64,000 nucleotides of DNA from Amycolatopsis orientalis DSM 43388 (GTDB lineage Bacteria; Actinomycetota; Actinomycetes; Mycobacteriales; Pseudonocardiaceae), in the NCBI RefSeq assembly GCF_000411975.1, contig NZ_ASXG01000124.1, positions 150,296-214,295 of the forward strand, written 5' to 3'. The notes beneath the pieces were generated by a model that was not told the origin of the DNA, ran no database searches, and worked only from the letters and a program-made list of their open reading frames with translations. Shown piece after piece: positions 26,009 to 34,072 of this stretch; position 1 is the first letter of the stretch; each line of letters starts with the position of its first letter. The position numbers were made by a program, and so were the translations under genes.

Positions 26009-26048
26009 CGGCGGGGGCACTGTCCACAATGGACATCGGCCCCCGCCG
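26009..26048 (+). terminator. Hairpin between atpD and atpC (attenuator or processing site)
   Basis: Outer arms 26009-26018 and 26039-26048 (CGGCGGGGGC with GCCCCCGCCG) enclose an inner TGTCCA/TGGACA stem (26021-26026, 26030-26035). Only TTCTCG follows, so it is not a classical strong terminator. It could lower atpC expression or stabilise the upstream message. Confidence 0.6.
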
Positions 26049-26111
26049 TTCTCGTAACCGAAGCAAGACCTATTACACTCGGTGGTGACACCCCGAGCGA
26101 AGGAGTGCTAC

Positions 26112-26477
26112 GTGGCTGAGATGTCCGTGGAGCTGGTTGCCGTCGAGCGCCGGCTCTGGTCGGGTACCGCCACCTTCGTGGTGGCGCAGACCACCGAGGG
26201 CGAGATCGGCATCATGCCCGGACACGAGCCGGTGCTGGGCCAGCTCGTCGAGGGTGGCGTGGTCAAGGTGAACACGACGGACGGCGACGTGCTGACCGCC
26301 GCGGTGCACGGCGGCTTCCTGTCGGTGACCGCGACCGGGGTGAGCGTGCTCGCGGAGAGCGCCGAACTGTCCGACGAAATCGACGTGGCGGCCGCGAAGG
26401 CAGCCCTCAGCACCGGTGACGAGGCCGAGCGGACGAGGGCCACGGCCCAGCTCCGCGCGGCTGGACAGTCGGTCTGA
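26112..26477 (+). CDS. atpC: F1Fo ATP synthase subunit epsilon
   Basis: Rotor subunit and intrinsic inhibitor, 121 residues. The beta-sandwich domain is recognisable by SVELVAVERRLWSG, EGEIGIMPGHEPVLGQL and AAVHGGFLSVT. The helical tail is short, as in other actinobacteria, where epsilon inhibition is weak. The GTG at 26112 is preferred to an upstream in-frame codon because AGGAG lies 6 nt before it. A TTACACT element at 26073-26079 might provide a separate promoter. Confidence 0.93.
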   Translation: MAEMSVELVAVERRLWSGTATFVVAQTTEGEIGIMPGHEPVLGQLVEGGVVKVNTTDGDVLTAAVHGGFLSVTATGVSVLAESAELSDEIDVAAAKAALSTGDEAERTRATAQLRAAGQSV

Positions 26478-26504
26478 GCGGACTAGACGGGCAGGAGCCG
26501 GGCC

Positions 26505-26939
26505 GTGCAGATCGCTGTCGTGGTGCTAGTGCTCCTGATCGTGCTCGTCGTCGTGGTCGGCTGGTACGCCCAGCGATGGATCCGGATGCGCCGCGGCGGC
26601 GGCGTCAGCGTGGCGCTGCGGTGGCGTCCGGACAGCCCGCGTTCGAGCTGGCACCTCGGCCTCGGCAGGTACGAGGGCGAGAAGTTCGTCTGGTACCGCG
26701 TGTGGAGCCTGCGCACCGGCCCGGATCGCGTCTTCCAGCGGGACAGCATGCAGATCGCGGACCGGCGGGATCCGTCCGGTTCCGAGGCGTACGCGGTGCC
26801 GGAGGGCTCGACCGTGCTGCGCTGCGAGTCCTCTGATCAGGAAGCGATCGAGATCGCGATGGGGCCGGGTGCGCTGACCGGGTTCCTGTCGTGGCTGGAG
26901 TCGGCTCCGCCGGGGCGAAGGCTGCCGCGCGCCTCATGA
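26505..26939 (+). CDS. DUF2550 membrane-anchored protein
   Basis: A 144-residue protein with one N-terminal helix (VVLVLLIVLVVVVGW) followed by a basic, Trp/Tyr-containing cytoplasmic domain (RWRPDSPRSSWHLGLGRYEG). Its place directly after atpC is conserved in actinobacteria and matches DUF2550. Function unknown. GTG start after GGGCAGGAGCC; 27 nt after atpC, so probably cotranscribed. It ends before a palindrome shared with the convergent cobO gene. Confidence 0.85.
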   Translation: MQIAVVVLVLLIVLVVVVGWYAQRWIRMRRGGGVSVALRWRPDSPRSSWHLGLGRYEGEKFVWYRVWSLRTGPDRVFQRDSMQIADRRDPSGSEAYAVPEGSTVLRCESSDQEAIEIAMGPGALTGFLSWLESAPPGRRLPRAS

Positions 26940-27002
26940 GTTTCGCCTAGCCCGTCACTGTGGAAACGTGGTGGCGGGCTTGGTGCTTCTCGCACTCCGG
27001 CG

Positions 27003-27046
27003 TCGTGAGTGTTCGCGCCGGTTAGAACCGGCATTGCCGCTCACGA
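27003..27046. repeat. Palindrome (TCGTGAG...CTCACGA family), copy 1
   Basis: TCGTGAG (27003-27009) and CTCACGA (27040-27046) flank an inner GCCGGTT-AACCGGC stem. Lies between convergent DUF2550 and cobO; its right arm supplies the cobO stop codon. A near copy is at 28954-28999. Probably a bidirectional transcript end. Confidence 0.75.
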
Positions 27047-27610
27047 GGCACCCGGCTGCCACAGGACGTCGCCCTCCGGGTTCGCCAGCCGGGCGAGGAT
27101 GAACAGCAGGTCCGAGAGCCGGTTCAGGTACTTGGCCGCGATCGGGTTCGTCGTGTCCGGTTCGGCCTCCATCAGCGCCCACGCGGACCGCTCCGCGCGG
27201 CGGGAGACTGTGCGGGCCTGGTGCAGGAACGCCGCGCCCGGGGTGCCGCCCGGGAGGATGAACGACGTGAGCTTCGGCAGGCGCTCGTTGAACTCGTCGC
27301 ACCAGCCCTCGAGCCGTTCCAGGTACGCCTCGGTGATGCGCAGCGGCTCGTACGGCGGGTCTTCCTGGATCGGCAGGCACAGGTCCGCGCCGACGTCGAA
27401 CAGGTCGTTCTGGACGCGGCGCAGCACCGCGGTGAGCTCGTCGGGCAGCCCGCCGAGCGCGATCGCCAGGCCGAGCACGGAATTGGCCTCGTCGGTGTCG
27501 GCGTAGGCGGACAGCCGGGCCGAGGTCTTGGGCACCCGGGAGCCGTCGCCGAGCGCGGTCGTGCCGTTGTCGCCGACCTTCGTGTAGACCCGGTTGATGC
27601 GAACCACCAT
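27041..27610 (-). CDS. cobO: Cob(I)alamin adenosyltransferase, PduO type
   Basis: Makes adenosylcobalamin from cob(I)alamin and ATP; 189 residues. The PduO-type ATP-binding N-terminus INRVYTKVGDNGTTALGDGS is intact, and ARTVSRRAERSAWAL plus YLNRLSDLLFILAR carry the Arg/Asn and Asp residues of the active site. The symbol follows common usage; the fold is PduO, not CobA. The ATG at 27610 matches the family start (MVVRINRVYTKVG). It is divergent from murA with 61 nt between. The B12-dependent MeaA encoded at 34978 would use its product. Confidence 0.9.
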   Translation of the reverse strand: MVVRINRVYTKVGDNGTTALGDGSRVPKTSARLSAYADTDEANSVLGLAIALGGLPDELTAVLRRVQNDLFDVGADLCLPIQEDPPYEPLRITEAYLERLEGWCDEFNERLPKLTSFILPGGTPGAAFLHQARTVSRRAERSAWALMEAEPDTTNPIAAKYLNRLSDLLFILARLANPEGDVLWQPGAS

Positions 27611-27671
27611 GTGCTCGACTCTACCGGCCCGGGTTCGGGCAAAACTGGGCGAGAGGGCATGATTGGCGGCC

Positions 27672-28946
27672 ATGAGCGAGCACTTCGACGTGCATGGCGG
27701 AGCCCGGCTGGTCGGCGAGGTCGACGTGGTCGGCGCCAAGAACAGCGTGCTGAAACTGATGGCCGCGGCATTGCTGGCCGAAGGCACCACGACCATCACG
27801 AACTGCCCGCAGATCCTGGACGTCCCGCTGATGGCCGACGTTCTGCGCAGTGTCGGCTGCGAGGTGGAGATCGAGGGCGACACGGCGCGCATCACCACGC
27901 CTGCCGAGCTGTCGCACCGCGCCGATTCGCCGGCGATGGGCAAGCTGCGCGCCTCGGTGTGCGTGCTGGGCCCGCTGGTCGGCAGGTTGAAGCAGGCGGT
28001 CGTGGCGCTGCCCGGCGGCGACGCGATCGGCCAGCGTCCGCTGGACATGCACCAGAACGGCCTGCGCAAGCTCGGCGCGACGAGCACCATCGAGCACGGC
28101 TGTGTCGTCGCGAAGGCCGAAACGCTGGTCGGCACCCAGATCTGGCTGGACTTCCCGAGCGTCGGCGCGACCGAGAACATCCTGATGGCGGCCGTGCTGG
28201 CCGAGGGCACGACGGTGATCGACAACGCCGCCCGCGAACCGGAAATCGCCGACATCTGCACGATGCTGACCGAGATGGGCGCGAAGATCGAGGGCGCGGG
28301 GACCTCGACGCTCACCGTGCACGGCGTCGAGCAGCTGAACCCGACCGAACACCGCGTGATCGGCGACCGCATCGTCGGCGCGACCTGGGCCTTCGCCGCC
28401 GCGATGACCCGCGGCGACCTGACCGTGCGCGGCGTGAACCCGCACCACCTCGACCTGGTCCTGGACAAACTGCGCCTGGCCGGCGCGGACGTGACCACCT
28501 ACGACGACAAGGGTTTCCGCGTCGTCCAGCCGGAACGCCCGAAGGCGGTCGACTGGGTGACGCTGCCCTATCCGGGTTTCGCCACCGACCTGCAGCCGTT
28601 CGCGGTCGCGCTGTCGGCGGTGTCCGAGGGCACGTCGATGATCACCGAAAACGTGTACGAGGCGAGGTTCCGGTTCATCGAGGAGATGATCCGGCTGTCC
28701 GGCGATGCCCGCACGGACGGCCACCACGCGGTGGTCCGAGGCGTGGAGAAGCTGTCGAGCGCGCCGGTGTGGGCGTCGGACATCCGCGCCGGCGCCGGGC
28801 TGGTGCTGGCCGGGTTGTGCGCGGACGGCGTGACCGAGGTGTGGGACGTCTTCCACATCGACCGCGGGTATCCGCATTTCGTGGAGAACCTGAATCGGCT
28901 GGGCGCGCGGATCGAGCGCGTGACGGGGGAGCCGGAGCGGGCTTGA
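27672..28946 (+). CDS. murA: UDP-N-acetylglucosamine 1-carboxyvinyltransferase
   Basis: First committed step of peptidoglycan synthesis: transfers enolpyruvate from PEP to UDP-GlcNAc. The protein is 424 residues, with GAKNSVLKLMAAALLAEG near the start and the catalytic loop at about 110-122. The loop reads LPGGDAIG: Asp117 replaces the usual Cys, the same change that makes M. tuberculosis MurA insensitive to fosfomycin. The ATG at 27672 is chosen over a TTG three codons earlier by family length. Confidence 0.95.
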   Translation: MSEHFDVHGGARLVGEVDVVGAKNSVLKLMAAALLAEGTTTITNCPQILDVPLMADVLRSVGCEVEIEGDTARITTPAELSHRADSPAMGKLRASVCVLGPLVGRLKQAVVALPGGDAIGQRPLDMHQNGLRKLGATSTIEHGCVVAKAETLVGTQIWLDFPSVGATENILMAAVLAEGTTVIDNAAREPEIADICTMLTEMGAKIEGAGTSTLTVHGVEQLNPTEHRVIGDRIVGATWAFAAAMTRGDLTVRGVNPHHLDLVLDKLRLAGADVTTYDDKGFRVVQPERPKAVDWVTLPYPGFATDLQPFAVALSAVSEGTSMITENVYEARFRFIEEMIRLSGDARTDGHHAVVRGVEKLSSAPVWASDIRAGAGLVLAGLCADGVTEVWDVFHIDRGYPHFVENLNRLGARIERVTGEPERA

Positions 28947-28953
28947 GCGGCGG

Positions 28954-28999
28954 CTCGTGAGCGTTTGCGCCGGTTCTGACCGGAATGGACACTCACGAG
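28954..28999. repeat. Palindrome (CTCGTGAG...CTCACGAG family), copy 2
   Basis: CTCGTGAG (28954-28961) and CTCACGAG (28992-28999) flank a GCGCCGGTTCTGACCGGAA core similar to copy 1 at 27003-27046. Lies between convergent murA and the TetR gene, whose stop codon it contains. Confidence 0.75.
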
Positions 29000-29586
29000 C
29001 TTTTCAGTGCCCGCACCACCACATCCGTCACCTGATCCAGGTACCCGTCCTCCGCCGGAACCCCGCGCACGATCAGCCGCCAGTAGACAATCCCCGCGCC
29101 CATGTCTAAGGCCAGTTCGACATCGGTGTCCGCCGGGATTTCCCCGCGCTCGATCGCCCTGGTGAACACTGCCCGGTTGATCGCCCGGCGCGGGCCGCCG
29201 ATGGTTTCGCGGGCGAATTCGGCCATGGCCGGGTTTCGGCGGGCTTCCGCGATCAGGCCGGGGAAGATCCGCGAAAACCGCGGGTGCGTGATCCATTCGC
29301 AGAGCGCTTCGAGGGTGGCCCGGATATCGCCGCGCAGGCTGCCGGTGTCCGGGTCCACCGCGCGCGCCACGCTGAATTCCGCGATGACCGCGCCGATCAT
29401 TTCGTCTTTCGACGGCCAGCGCCGGTAGAGCGCGCTCTTCCCGACTCCCGCGCGTTTCGCGACCGCTTCCATCGACAGCCTGCCGAAGCCGACCTCGGCG
29501 AGTTCGTCGAGCACGGCTTCGGTGATGGCGTGCGTGACCTCGGGCTGCAGCACGGCAGCTCCGGTCGGCGTCCGGCGGGGCGTCAT
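28993..29586 (-). CDS. TetR-family transcriptional regulator
   Basis: A 197-residue repressor: helix-turn-helix at about 30-65 (FGRLSMEAVAKRAGVGKSALYRRWPSK), then a helical ligand/dimer domain of the TetR_C type (DTGSLRGDIRATLEALCEW). The ATG at 29586 is chosen since GAGCGG precedes it; an ATG four codons earlier is possible. It is divergent from the three-gene operon 29679-32060, and two perfect 20-bp palindromes lie between them. Confidence 0.9.
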   Translation of the reverse strand: MTPRRTPTGAAVLQPEVTHAITEAVLDELAEVGFGRLSMEAVAKRAGVGKSALYRRWPSKDEMIGAVIAEFSVARAVDPDTGSLRGDIRATLEALCEWITHPRFSRIFPGLIAEARRNPAMAEFARETIGGPRRAINRAVFTRAIERGEIPADTDVELALDMGAGIVYWRLIVRGVPAEDGYLDQVTDVVVRALKSS

Positions 29587-29607
29587 GCCGCTCAGCATAG
29601 CGTGTGG

Positions 29608-29627
29608 ACGGGACGGTACCGTCCCGT
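29608..29627. promoter_or_regulatory. TetR operator 1 (perfect 20-bp palindrome)
   Basis: ACGGGACGGTACCGTCCCGT equals its own reverse complement. It shares the core GACGGTACCGTC with the second site 31 bp away and is closer to the tetR start, so it may mediate autoregulation. Confidence 0.85.
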
Positions 29628-29638
29628 GTACGTTGACG

Positions 29639-29658
29639 ACGAGACGGTACCGTCTCGT
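29639..29658. promoter_or_regulatory. TetR operator 2 (perfect 20-bp palindrome)
   Basis: ACGAGACGGTACCGTCTCGT is also a perfect palindrome. A TTGACG -35-like element (29633-29638) touches its left edge, so binding would block the promoter of the downstream operon. Confidence 0.85.
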
Positions 29659-29678
29659 CCATTCCTGAGGAGGGGACC

Positions 29679-30074
29679 ATGACAATCCTCGATCGCGCGC
29701 TCGACCTGCTGGTCCAGCACGACATGGCAGGTTTCGTGCAGTTGTTCGCCGAGGACGCTGTCGCCGAATTCCCGTTCGCCGCGCCCGAGCAGACCGAGCG
29801 CGTCGAGGGCCGCGCCGCCCTCGCCGAGTACCTGCGCGACTATCCGAACCTGCTCGACATCCGCGAGGTCGTCGCGAAGACCGTGCACCAGACGACCGAC
29901 CCGGAGGTCTCGATCGCGGAGTTCGAGCTGGCCGGAGTCGCGGTCGCCACCCAGAAGCCGTACCGCCTGCGCTACGTCGTGGTGCTGACCGTCCGCGACG
30001 GCCTGATCCGCCGCTACCGCGATTACTGGAGCCCGCTCGCCGTGACCGAGGTGCTCGGGGTGCCCGGTGTCTGA
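29679..30074 (+). CDS. SnoaL/NTF2-like protein
   Basis: A 131-residue single-domain protein of the cone-shaped NTF2-like fold: start RALDLLVQHDMAGFVQLFAEDAV, then FPFAAPEQTERVEGRAALAEYL, and a terminal LTVRDGLIRRYRDYWSPL. Such proteins are often small-molecule isomerases, hydratases or binding proteins. It is the first gene of the TetR-controlled operon; GAGGAGGG precedes the ATG. Its stop overlaps the next gene by 8 nt. Confidence 0.8.
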   Translation: MTILDRALDLLVQHDMAGFVQLFAEDAVAEFPFAAPEQTERVEGRAALAEYLRDYPNLLDIREVVAKTVHQTTDPEVSIAEFELAGVAVATQKPYRLRYVVVLTVRDGLIRRYRDYWSPLAVTEVLGVPGV

Positions 30075-30873
30075 CGTCCTCGTGCTCGGCTCGACCGGCA
30101 CCACCGGCAGCCGCGTGCTGCGCGGCCTGCACGACGCCGGGGTGCGTGCTCAGGCGGCGACCCGGAATCCGGTCAAGCCGGGCCAGATCCGGTTCGACTG
30201 GGACGACCCCGCGACGTACGGCCCGGCGCTCGACGGGGTCTCGGCGGTCTATCTGATCGCCCCGGTCGCGGCCGATCCGCAGCCGCTCGTCGAGGAGTTT
30301 CTCCAGCACGCGCCGGACGCCCGCGTGGTTTTGCTCAGCTCGTCCGCGGTAGACGAACACACCCCGGTGGTGGGCGGGCTGCCCGGCCTCGTCCGCCGTC
30401 CGCCGGGCTGGGCGGTGCTGCGGCCGTCCTGGTTCATGCAGAACTTTCTGCCCGGCCACCTGGTCGGCGACAGCGCCCGCAGGGGCCGGATCGTGACCGC
30501 GACCGGCGACGCCCGGGTGGCGTTCGCCGACGCCGGCGACATCGCCGCGGTGGCCGTCCGCGCGCTGCTCGACCCGGAACCGCACAACACCGACCACCTG
30601 ATCACCGGCCCGCGCGCGCTGAACTACGCGGAGGCAGCCGAGATCGTCGGGGAACAGCTCGGCCATCCGGTCGTGCACGTGCCGGTTTCGCCTGAGGAGT
30701 ACCAGCGGTTCCTGGTCCGCGACGGCCTCCCCGAGTCGTACGCCGGAATGCTCGCCTCGCTGGACGAGGCGATTCGCGGCGGCGCCGAGGACCGCGTGAC
30801 CGACACCGTCGAGCGGGTCACCGGACGACCCGCCCGTGACTTCCGCACCTTCGCGAAAGAGGAGATCCGATGA
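30067..30873 (+). CDS. NmrA-like NAD(P)-binding reductase/epimerase
   Basis: A 268-residue atypical short-chain dehydrogenase: VLVLGSTGTTGSRVLRGL is the nucleotide-binding glycine motif, RPSWFMQNFLPGHL and ITGPRALNYAEAAEIVGEQLG are NmrA-family blocks. It may reduce a small molecule or act as a redox-sensing protein. The GTG at 30067 overlaps the preceding stop, and its own stop overlaps the following ATG (ATGA), so the three operon genes are tightly coupled. Confidence 0.8.
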   Translation: MSDVLVLGSTGTTGSRVLRGLHDAGVRAQAATRNPVKPGQIRFDWDDPATYGPALDGVSAVYLIAPVAADPQPLVEEFLQHAPDARVVLLSSSAVDEHTPVVGGLPGLVRRPPGWAVLRPSWFMQNFLPGHLVGDSARRGRIVTATGDARVAFADAGDIAAVAVRALLDPEPHNTDHLITGPRALNYAEAAEIVGEQLGHPVVHVPVSPEEYQRFLVRDGLPESYAGMLASLDEAIRGGAEDRVTDTVERVTGRPARDFRTFAKEEIR

Positions 30874-32060
30874 AGCCGCTGCTGTTCGAGGACGACCCGC
30901 AGTTCTGGTTCGAAACCCTGGTCGCGCTGGGCCAGATCGCCTACGGGGGCGCGGATTTCGGGGAGATCGCCGCGATCGCGTCGACCATCAAGTCCGGCGA
31001 CTACGACAGCTGGCACGACGCCTGGCTCGCCACCGCCGAGCGGCTCTACGCCGAAGCCGCCACGATGCACCCGGTCAGCGCGCGCGACGCGTACCTGCGC
31101 GCCTCGACGTACTACCGCCGTGCCGAGTTTTTCTTGCACGGCAACGCCGACGACCCGCGAATCACCTACGCCTACGAGCGCAATGTCGAGTGTTTCCAGC
31201 GCGCGGTGGAGACGATCGACCACGTCGACCGGATCGAAATCCCCTACGACGGCCACGTCCTGCGCGGCTACTTCTATCGCGCTTCCGGCGACGGTCCGAA
31301 GCCGCTTCTGGTGGTGCACAACGGTTTCGACGGCAGCGCCGAGGACCTGCACTTCATGGGCGCGACGGCGGGTCAAGAACGCGACTACCACGTGCTGACC
31401 TTCGACGGCCCCGGCCAGCCCAGCGCCGTCCACCGCGACGGATTGCTCTTCCGCCCGGACTGGGAGCACGTCGTCAGCCAGGTGCTCGACTACGCCCTCG
31501 CGCGCCCGGAGGTGCTTTCGGAGAAGGTCGCGCTGATCGGCTGGAGCCTCGGCGGGATGCTCGCGCCGCGCGCCGCCGCGTTCGAGCCGCGGCTGTCGGC
31601 CGTCGTCGCGGTGGACGGGCTCCTCGACGCCGGCGAGGCCTTCGTGCAGCAACTGCCGTGGGACCGCGCCGAACTCGTCCGCCGGGCGAACGCACCGGAG
31701 GACCCGGAGCTGGACGCCCTTCTAGCCGCCGCGAAGGAGCAGAGCCCGACCGTCCGCTGGGCACTGGCCCACGGCCGTTACGTGATGGGCGGCTCGACCG
31801 ACCGCGAGTTCCTGGCGAAATACCTCGAGTACCACCTGTACGACGGCGTGGCCGAGCGAATCACCTGCCCGGCGCTGATCTGCGACGCTCCGGAGGATCT
31901 GTTCTTCACCGGCCAGCCGCGGCAGCTGTACGACCGGGTCAGCGGCCCGAAGAAGCTCCTGAACTTCACCGCGGAGGAGGGCGCGGACGCGCACTGCCAC
32001 GTCGGCGCGATGCGGCTCGCGAACGGCCGCATCTACGACTGGCTGGACGACGTTCTCTGA
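30870..32060 (+). CDS. Alpha/beta hydrolase with N-terminal helical domain
   Basis: A 396-residue protein resembling the FrsA/2,6-dihydroxypseudooxynicotine-hydrolase type: a helical N-terminal domain (about 1-120), then a hydrolase core with LLVVHNGFDGSAEDL, nucleophile IGWSLGGMLAPRAAA (GxSxG), an acid in ICDAPEDLFF and the final His in GADAHCHVGAMRL. It could cleave C-C bonds or esters. Last gene of the TetR-controlled operon, ATGA overlap with the NmrA-like gene; 7 nt from the convergent LysE gene. Confidence 0.8.
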   Translation: MKPLLFEDDPQFWFETLVALGQIAYGGADFGEIAAIASTIKSGDYDSWHDAWLATAERLYAEAATMHPVSARDAYLRASTYYRRAEFFLHGNADDPRITYAYERNVECFQRAVETIDHVDRIEIPYDGHVLRGYFYRASGDGPKPLLVVHNGFDGSAEDLHFMGATAGQERDYHVLTFDGPGQPSAVHRDGLLFRPDWEHVVSQVLDYALARPEVLSEKVALIGWSLGGMLAPRAAAFEPRLSAVVAVDGLLDAGEAFVQQLPWDRAELVRRANAPEDPELDALLAAAKEQSPTVRWALAHGRYVMGGSTDREFLAKYLEYHLYDGVAERITCPALICDAPEDLFFTGQPRQLYDRVSGPKKLLNFTAEEGADAHCHVGAMRLANGRIYDWLDDVL

Positions 32061-32067
32061 GCCGGGG

Positions 32068-32694
32068 TCAGGATTCCAGGGCCAGCGCCGCGCCGAACCC
32101 GACCAGCGCGGTGCCGGTCACCCCGTCCAGCGCGCGGCGGACCTTGCGGCGGTTGAGCCACTCGCGGACCCGGTGCACGAAGAACAGCAACGCCAGCAGC
32201 CAGATCGTGCCCAGCACGGCGACCGTGTACGCGAGCACCAGCGCGTCCCAGGTCGTCGTGCGCACGGGGTCGAGGAACTGCGGGAGCACCGACAGGTAGA
32301 GCACCAGCACCTTGGGATTCGTGATGTTCGACAGGAACCCTTCGCGCCACCGCCGGAAGCCGCTGGCGCGCTTGCGCTGGGTGTCGGCGACGGCGTCGTA
32401 GTTGCCGCGCCAGGCGCCCCGCAGCGCCTGGAAACCGAGGTACAGCAGGTATGCCGCACCCAGCCACTTGAGCGTGAGGAACACCGGCTGCGAACGGGCG
32501 ATGACGACACCCAGCCCGAGCGCCGCGGCAGTGCCCTGCACCGCGTTGCCGGCGAAGATGCCCGCCGTGGCCAGCAAGCCGCCGCGCGCCCCGCCGGACA
32601 GCGCGTTCTTCAGCATCACCATCGTGTCCGGCCCCGGCGCGAGCACGATGAGGACCACGATCACCAGATAACTGCCGTACCCGCTCCACGTCAC
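32068..32694 (-). CDS. LysE-family amino-acid/metabolite exporter
   Basis: A 208-residue membrane protein with six predicted helices and the LysE/RhtB signature near the N-terminus (VLIVLAPGPDTMVMLKNALSGG), then LKWLGAAYLLYLGFQALRGA. It probably exports amino acids or related compounds by proton exchange. The GTG start at 32694 is accepted for lack of a better codon before the first helix. It ends 7 nt from the hydrolase gene. Confidence 0.85.
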   Translation of the reverse strand: MTWSGYGSYLVIVVLIVLAPGPDTMVMLKNALSGGARGGLLATAGIFAGNAVQGTAAALGLGVVIARSQPVFLTLKWLGAAYLLYLGFQALRGAWRGNYDAVADTQRKRASGFRRWREGFLSNITNPKVLVLYLSVLPQFLDPVRTTTWDALVLAYTVAVLGTIWLLALLFFVHRVREWLNRRKVRRALDGVTGTALVGFGAALALES

Positions 32695-32816
32695 GTCTGA
32701 CCACGGTAGATCCTGGCGCGGCCGGCGTCTCGCGGATTTCCGTCACAACGGTTCCGGCCGAGGGGCAACCCGGGCGAACCGGACGGCGTGCACTCGTCGG
32801 GAGCGAGGAGGGCGCG

Positions 32817-33380
32817 ATGTATCCACTGGCGGAAGACGAACAATTGCTCTGGTCGGGGCGACCGCAGCGGTTCCCGCGGCGGTTCGCGGACTATCACGGT
32901 TACGTCGTAGTGACGTTGGTCTTCGTCGCGCTCGTCGTGCTCAGCTCCCTCGCCGCCGTCAAGTTCGACGTGGAGCTCGCTGTCGTCGGGGTATGGATGG
33001 GCTTCTTCAGCATGGCGCTCGTGCAGACCTCCGAACGGAACCGGCAGCGGAAGCTGCTGCTCGGGGTGCTGACCTACCTGGTGACCGACCGCAGGCTCGT
33101 CTTCGTCGCCGACCGTCCGGGCGGCGTCGAGTTCCGCTGGGTGTGGCTTCCCGACCTGGGCGAGCCGCGGGTGCGCGACCACGGCGACGGCACCGGCACG
33201 GTCGGCTTCCGGGGGCATTCGTGGGGCCGGCTGCGCTACCAGAAGTTCTGGGCGCAGTCGTCGCTCACGACGATGGTGCCTGAACTGATCGCGATCGAAG
33301 GCCCGGAGCACGTGGCCGAGTTGATCACCCGGAACGCGCCGCGCAGTCCGGCCGTGGGGAGCACCTGCGGCACCGAATAG
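32817..33380 (+). CDS. Membrane PH-like domain protein, tandem copy 1
   Basis: A 187-residue protein of unknown function. It begins MYPLAEDEQLLWSGRPQRFP, then two adjacent hydrophobic helices (about 28-70), then a soluble domain with LTYLVTDRRLVFVADRP and FRWVWLPDLGEPRVRDHGDG, the strand pattern of bacterial PH (YdbT/YdbS-like) domains. Ribosome site GAGGAGG. Closest to copy 2. Confidence 0.75.
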   Translation: MYPLAEDEQLLWSGRPQRFPRRFADYHGYVVVTLVFVALVVLSSLAAVKFDVELAVVGVWMGFFSMALVQTSERNRQRKLLLGVLTYLVTDRRLVFVADRPGGVEFRWVWLPDLGEPRVRDHGDGTGTVGFRGHSWGRLRYQKFWAQSSLTTMVPELIAIEGPEHVAELITRNAPRSPAVGSTCGTE

Positions 33381-33442
33381 TTCTGGCTGGGCAACCCGGG
33401 CGAACCGGGCGGCGTGCACTCTTCGGGAGCGAGGAGGGCGCT

Positions 33443-34006
33443 GTGTATCCACTGGCGGAAGACGAACACCTGCTCTGGTCCGGGCGGCCGCAGCGGTACC
33501 CGCGCCGATACGCGGACTACTACCTTTACGTACTCGCGGCGGTGGGCTTCGGAGCAATGGCCGGGTACGGCGTCATCGCTGTCGTGCAGTTCGACGTGGG
33601 TGTCGCCATCTTCGCGGCGTGGCCAGGCTTCCTCGGCCTGGTGATCGGGCTGGCTTCCGAACGGAACCGGCGGCGGAAGGCGTTGCTGCGGGGCTTGACT
33701 TACCAGGTGACTGACCGCCGCGTCGTCTTCGGCGCCGACCGTCCGGGCGGCGCCGAGTTCCGCTGGGTGTGGCTTCCCGAGCTGGGCGAGCCGCGGGTGC
33801 GCGACCACGGCGACGGCACCGGCACCGTCGGTTTCGGGGCTCCGCTGCACGTTCGGATGCGCGACCTGCAGTTCCGGGCGGAGTCGCCGCTCGTGGCGAT
33901 GGTGCCGGAGCTGGTCGCCATCGAGGATCCGCAGCACGTCGCCGAGTTGATCGCCCGGAATGCTCAACGCGCCTCGGCGGCGGGAAGCGCCTGCGGCGCC
34001 GAATAA
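33443..34006 (+). CDS. Membrane PH-like domain protein, tandem copy 2
   Basis: A 187-residue paralogue of copy 1 with the same layout, starting with GTG instead of ATG within the otherwise identical start region. The PH-like part (LTYQVTDRRVVFGADRP, FRWVWLPELGEPRVRDHGDG) matches copy 1 closely; the two helices and the segment after GTGTVGF differ. Sixty-two nt after copy 1. Confidence 0.75.
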   Translation: MYPLAEDEHLLWSGRPQRYPRRYADYYLYVLAAVGFGAMAGYGVIAVVQFDVGVAIFAAWPGFLGLVIGLASERNRRRKALLRGLTYQVTDRRVVFGADRPGGAEFRWVWLPELGEPRVRDHGDGTGTVGFGAPLHVRMRDLQFRAESPLVAMVPELVAIEDPQHVAELIARNAQRASAAGSACGAE

Positions 34007-34072
34007 TTCCGGCCGAGCGGGCAACCCGGGCGAACCGGACGGCGTGCACTCTTCGGGAGCGAGGAGGGCGCG

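Noticed and set aside
29608..29627. DosR-like box (GGGAC...GTCCC)
   Set aside because: The spacing between half-sites is 6, not 4, and the paired perfect palindrome next to tetR explains it better as a TetR operator.
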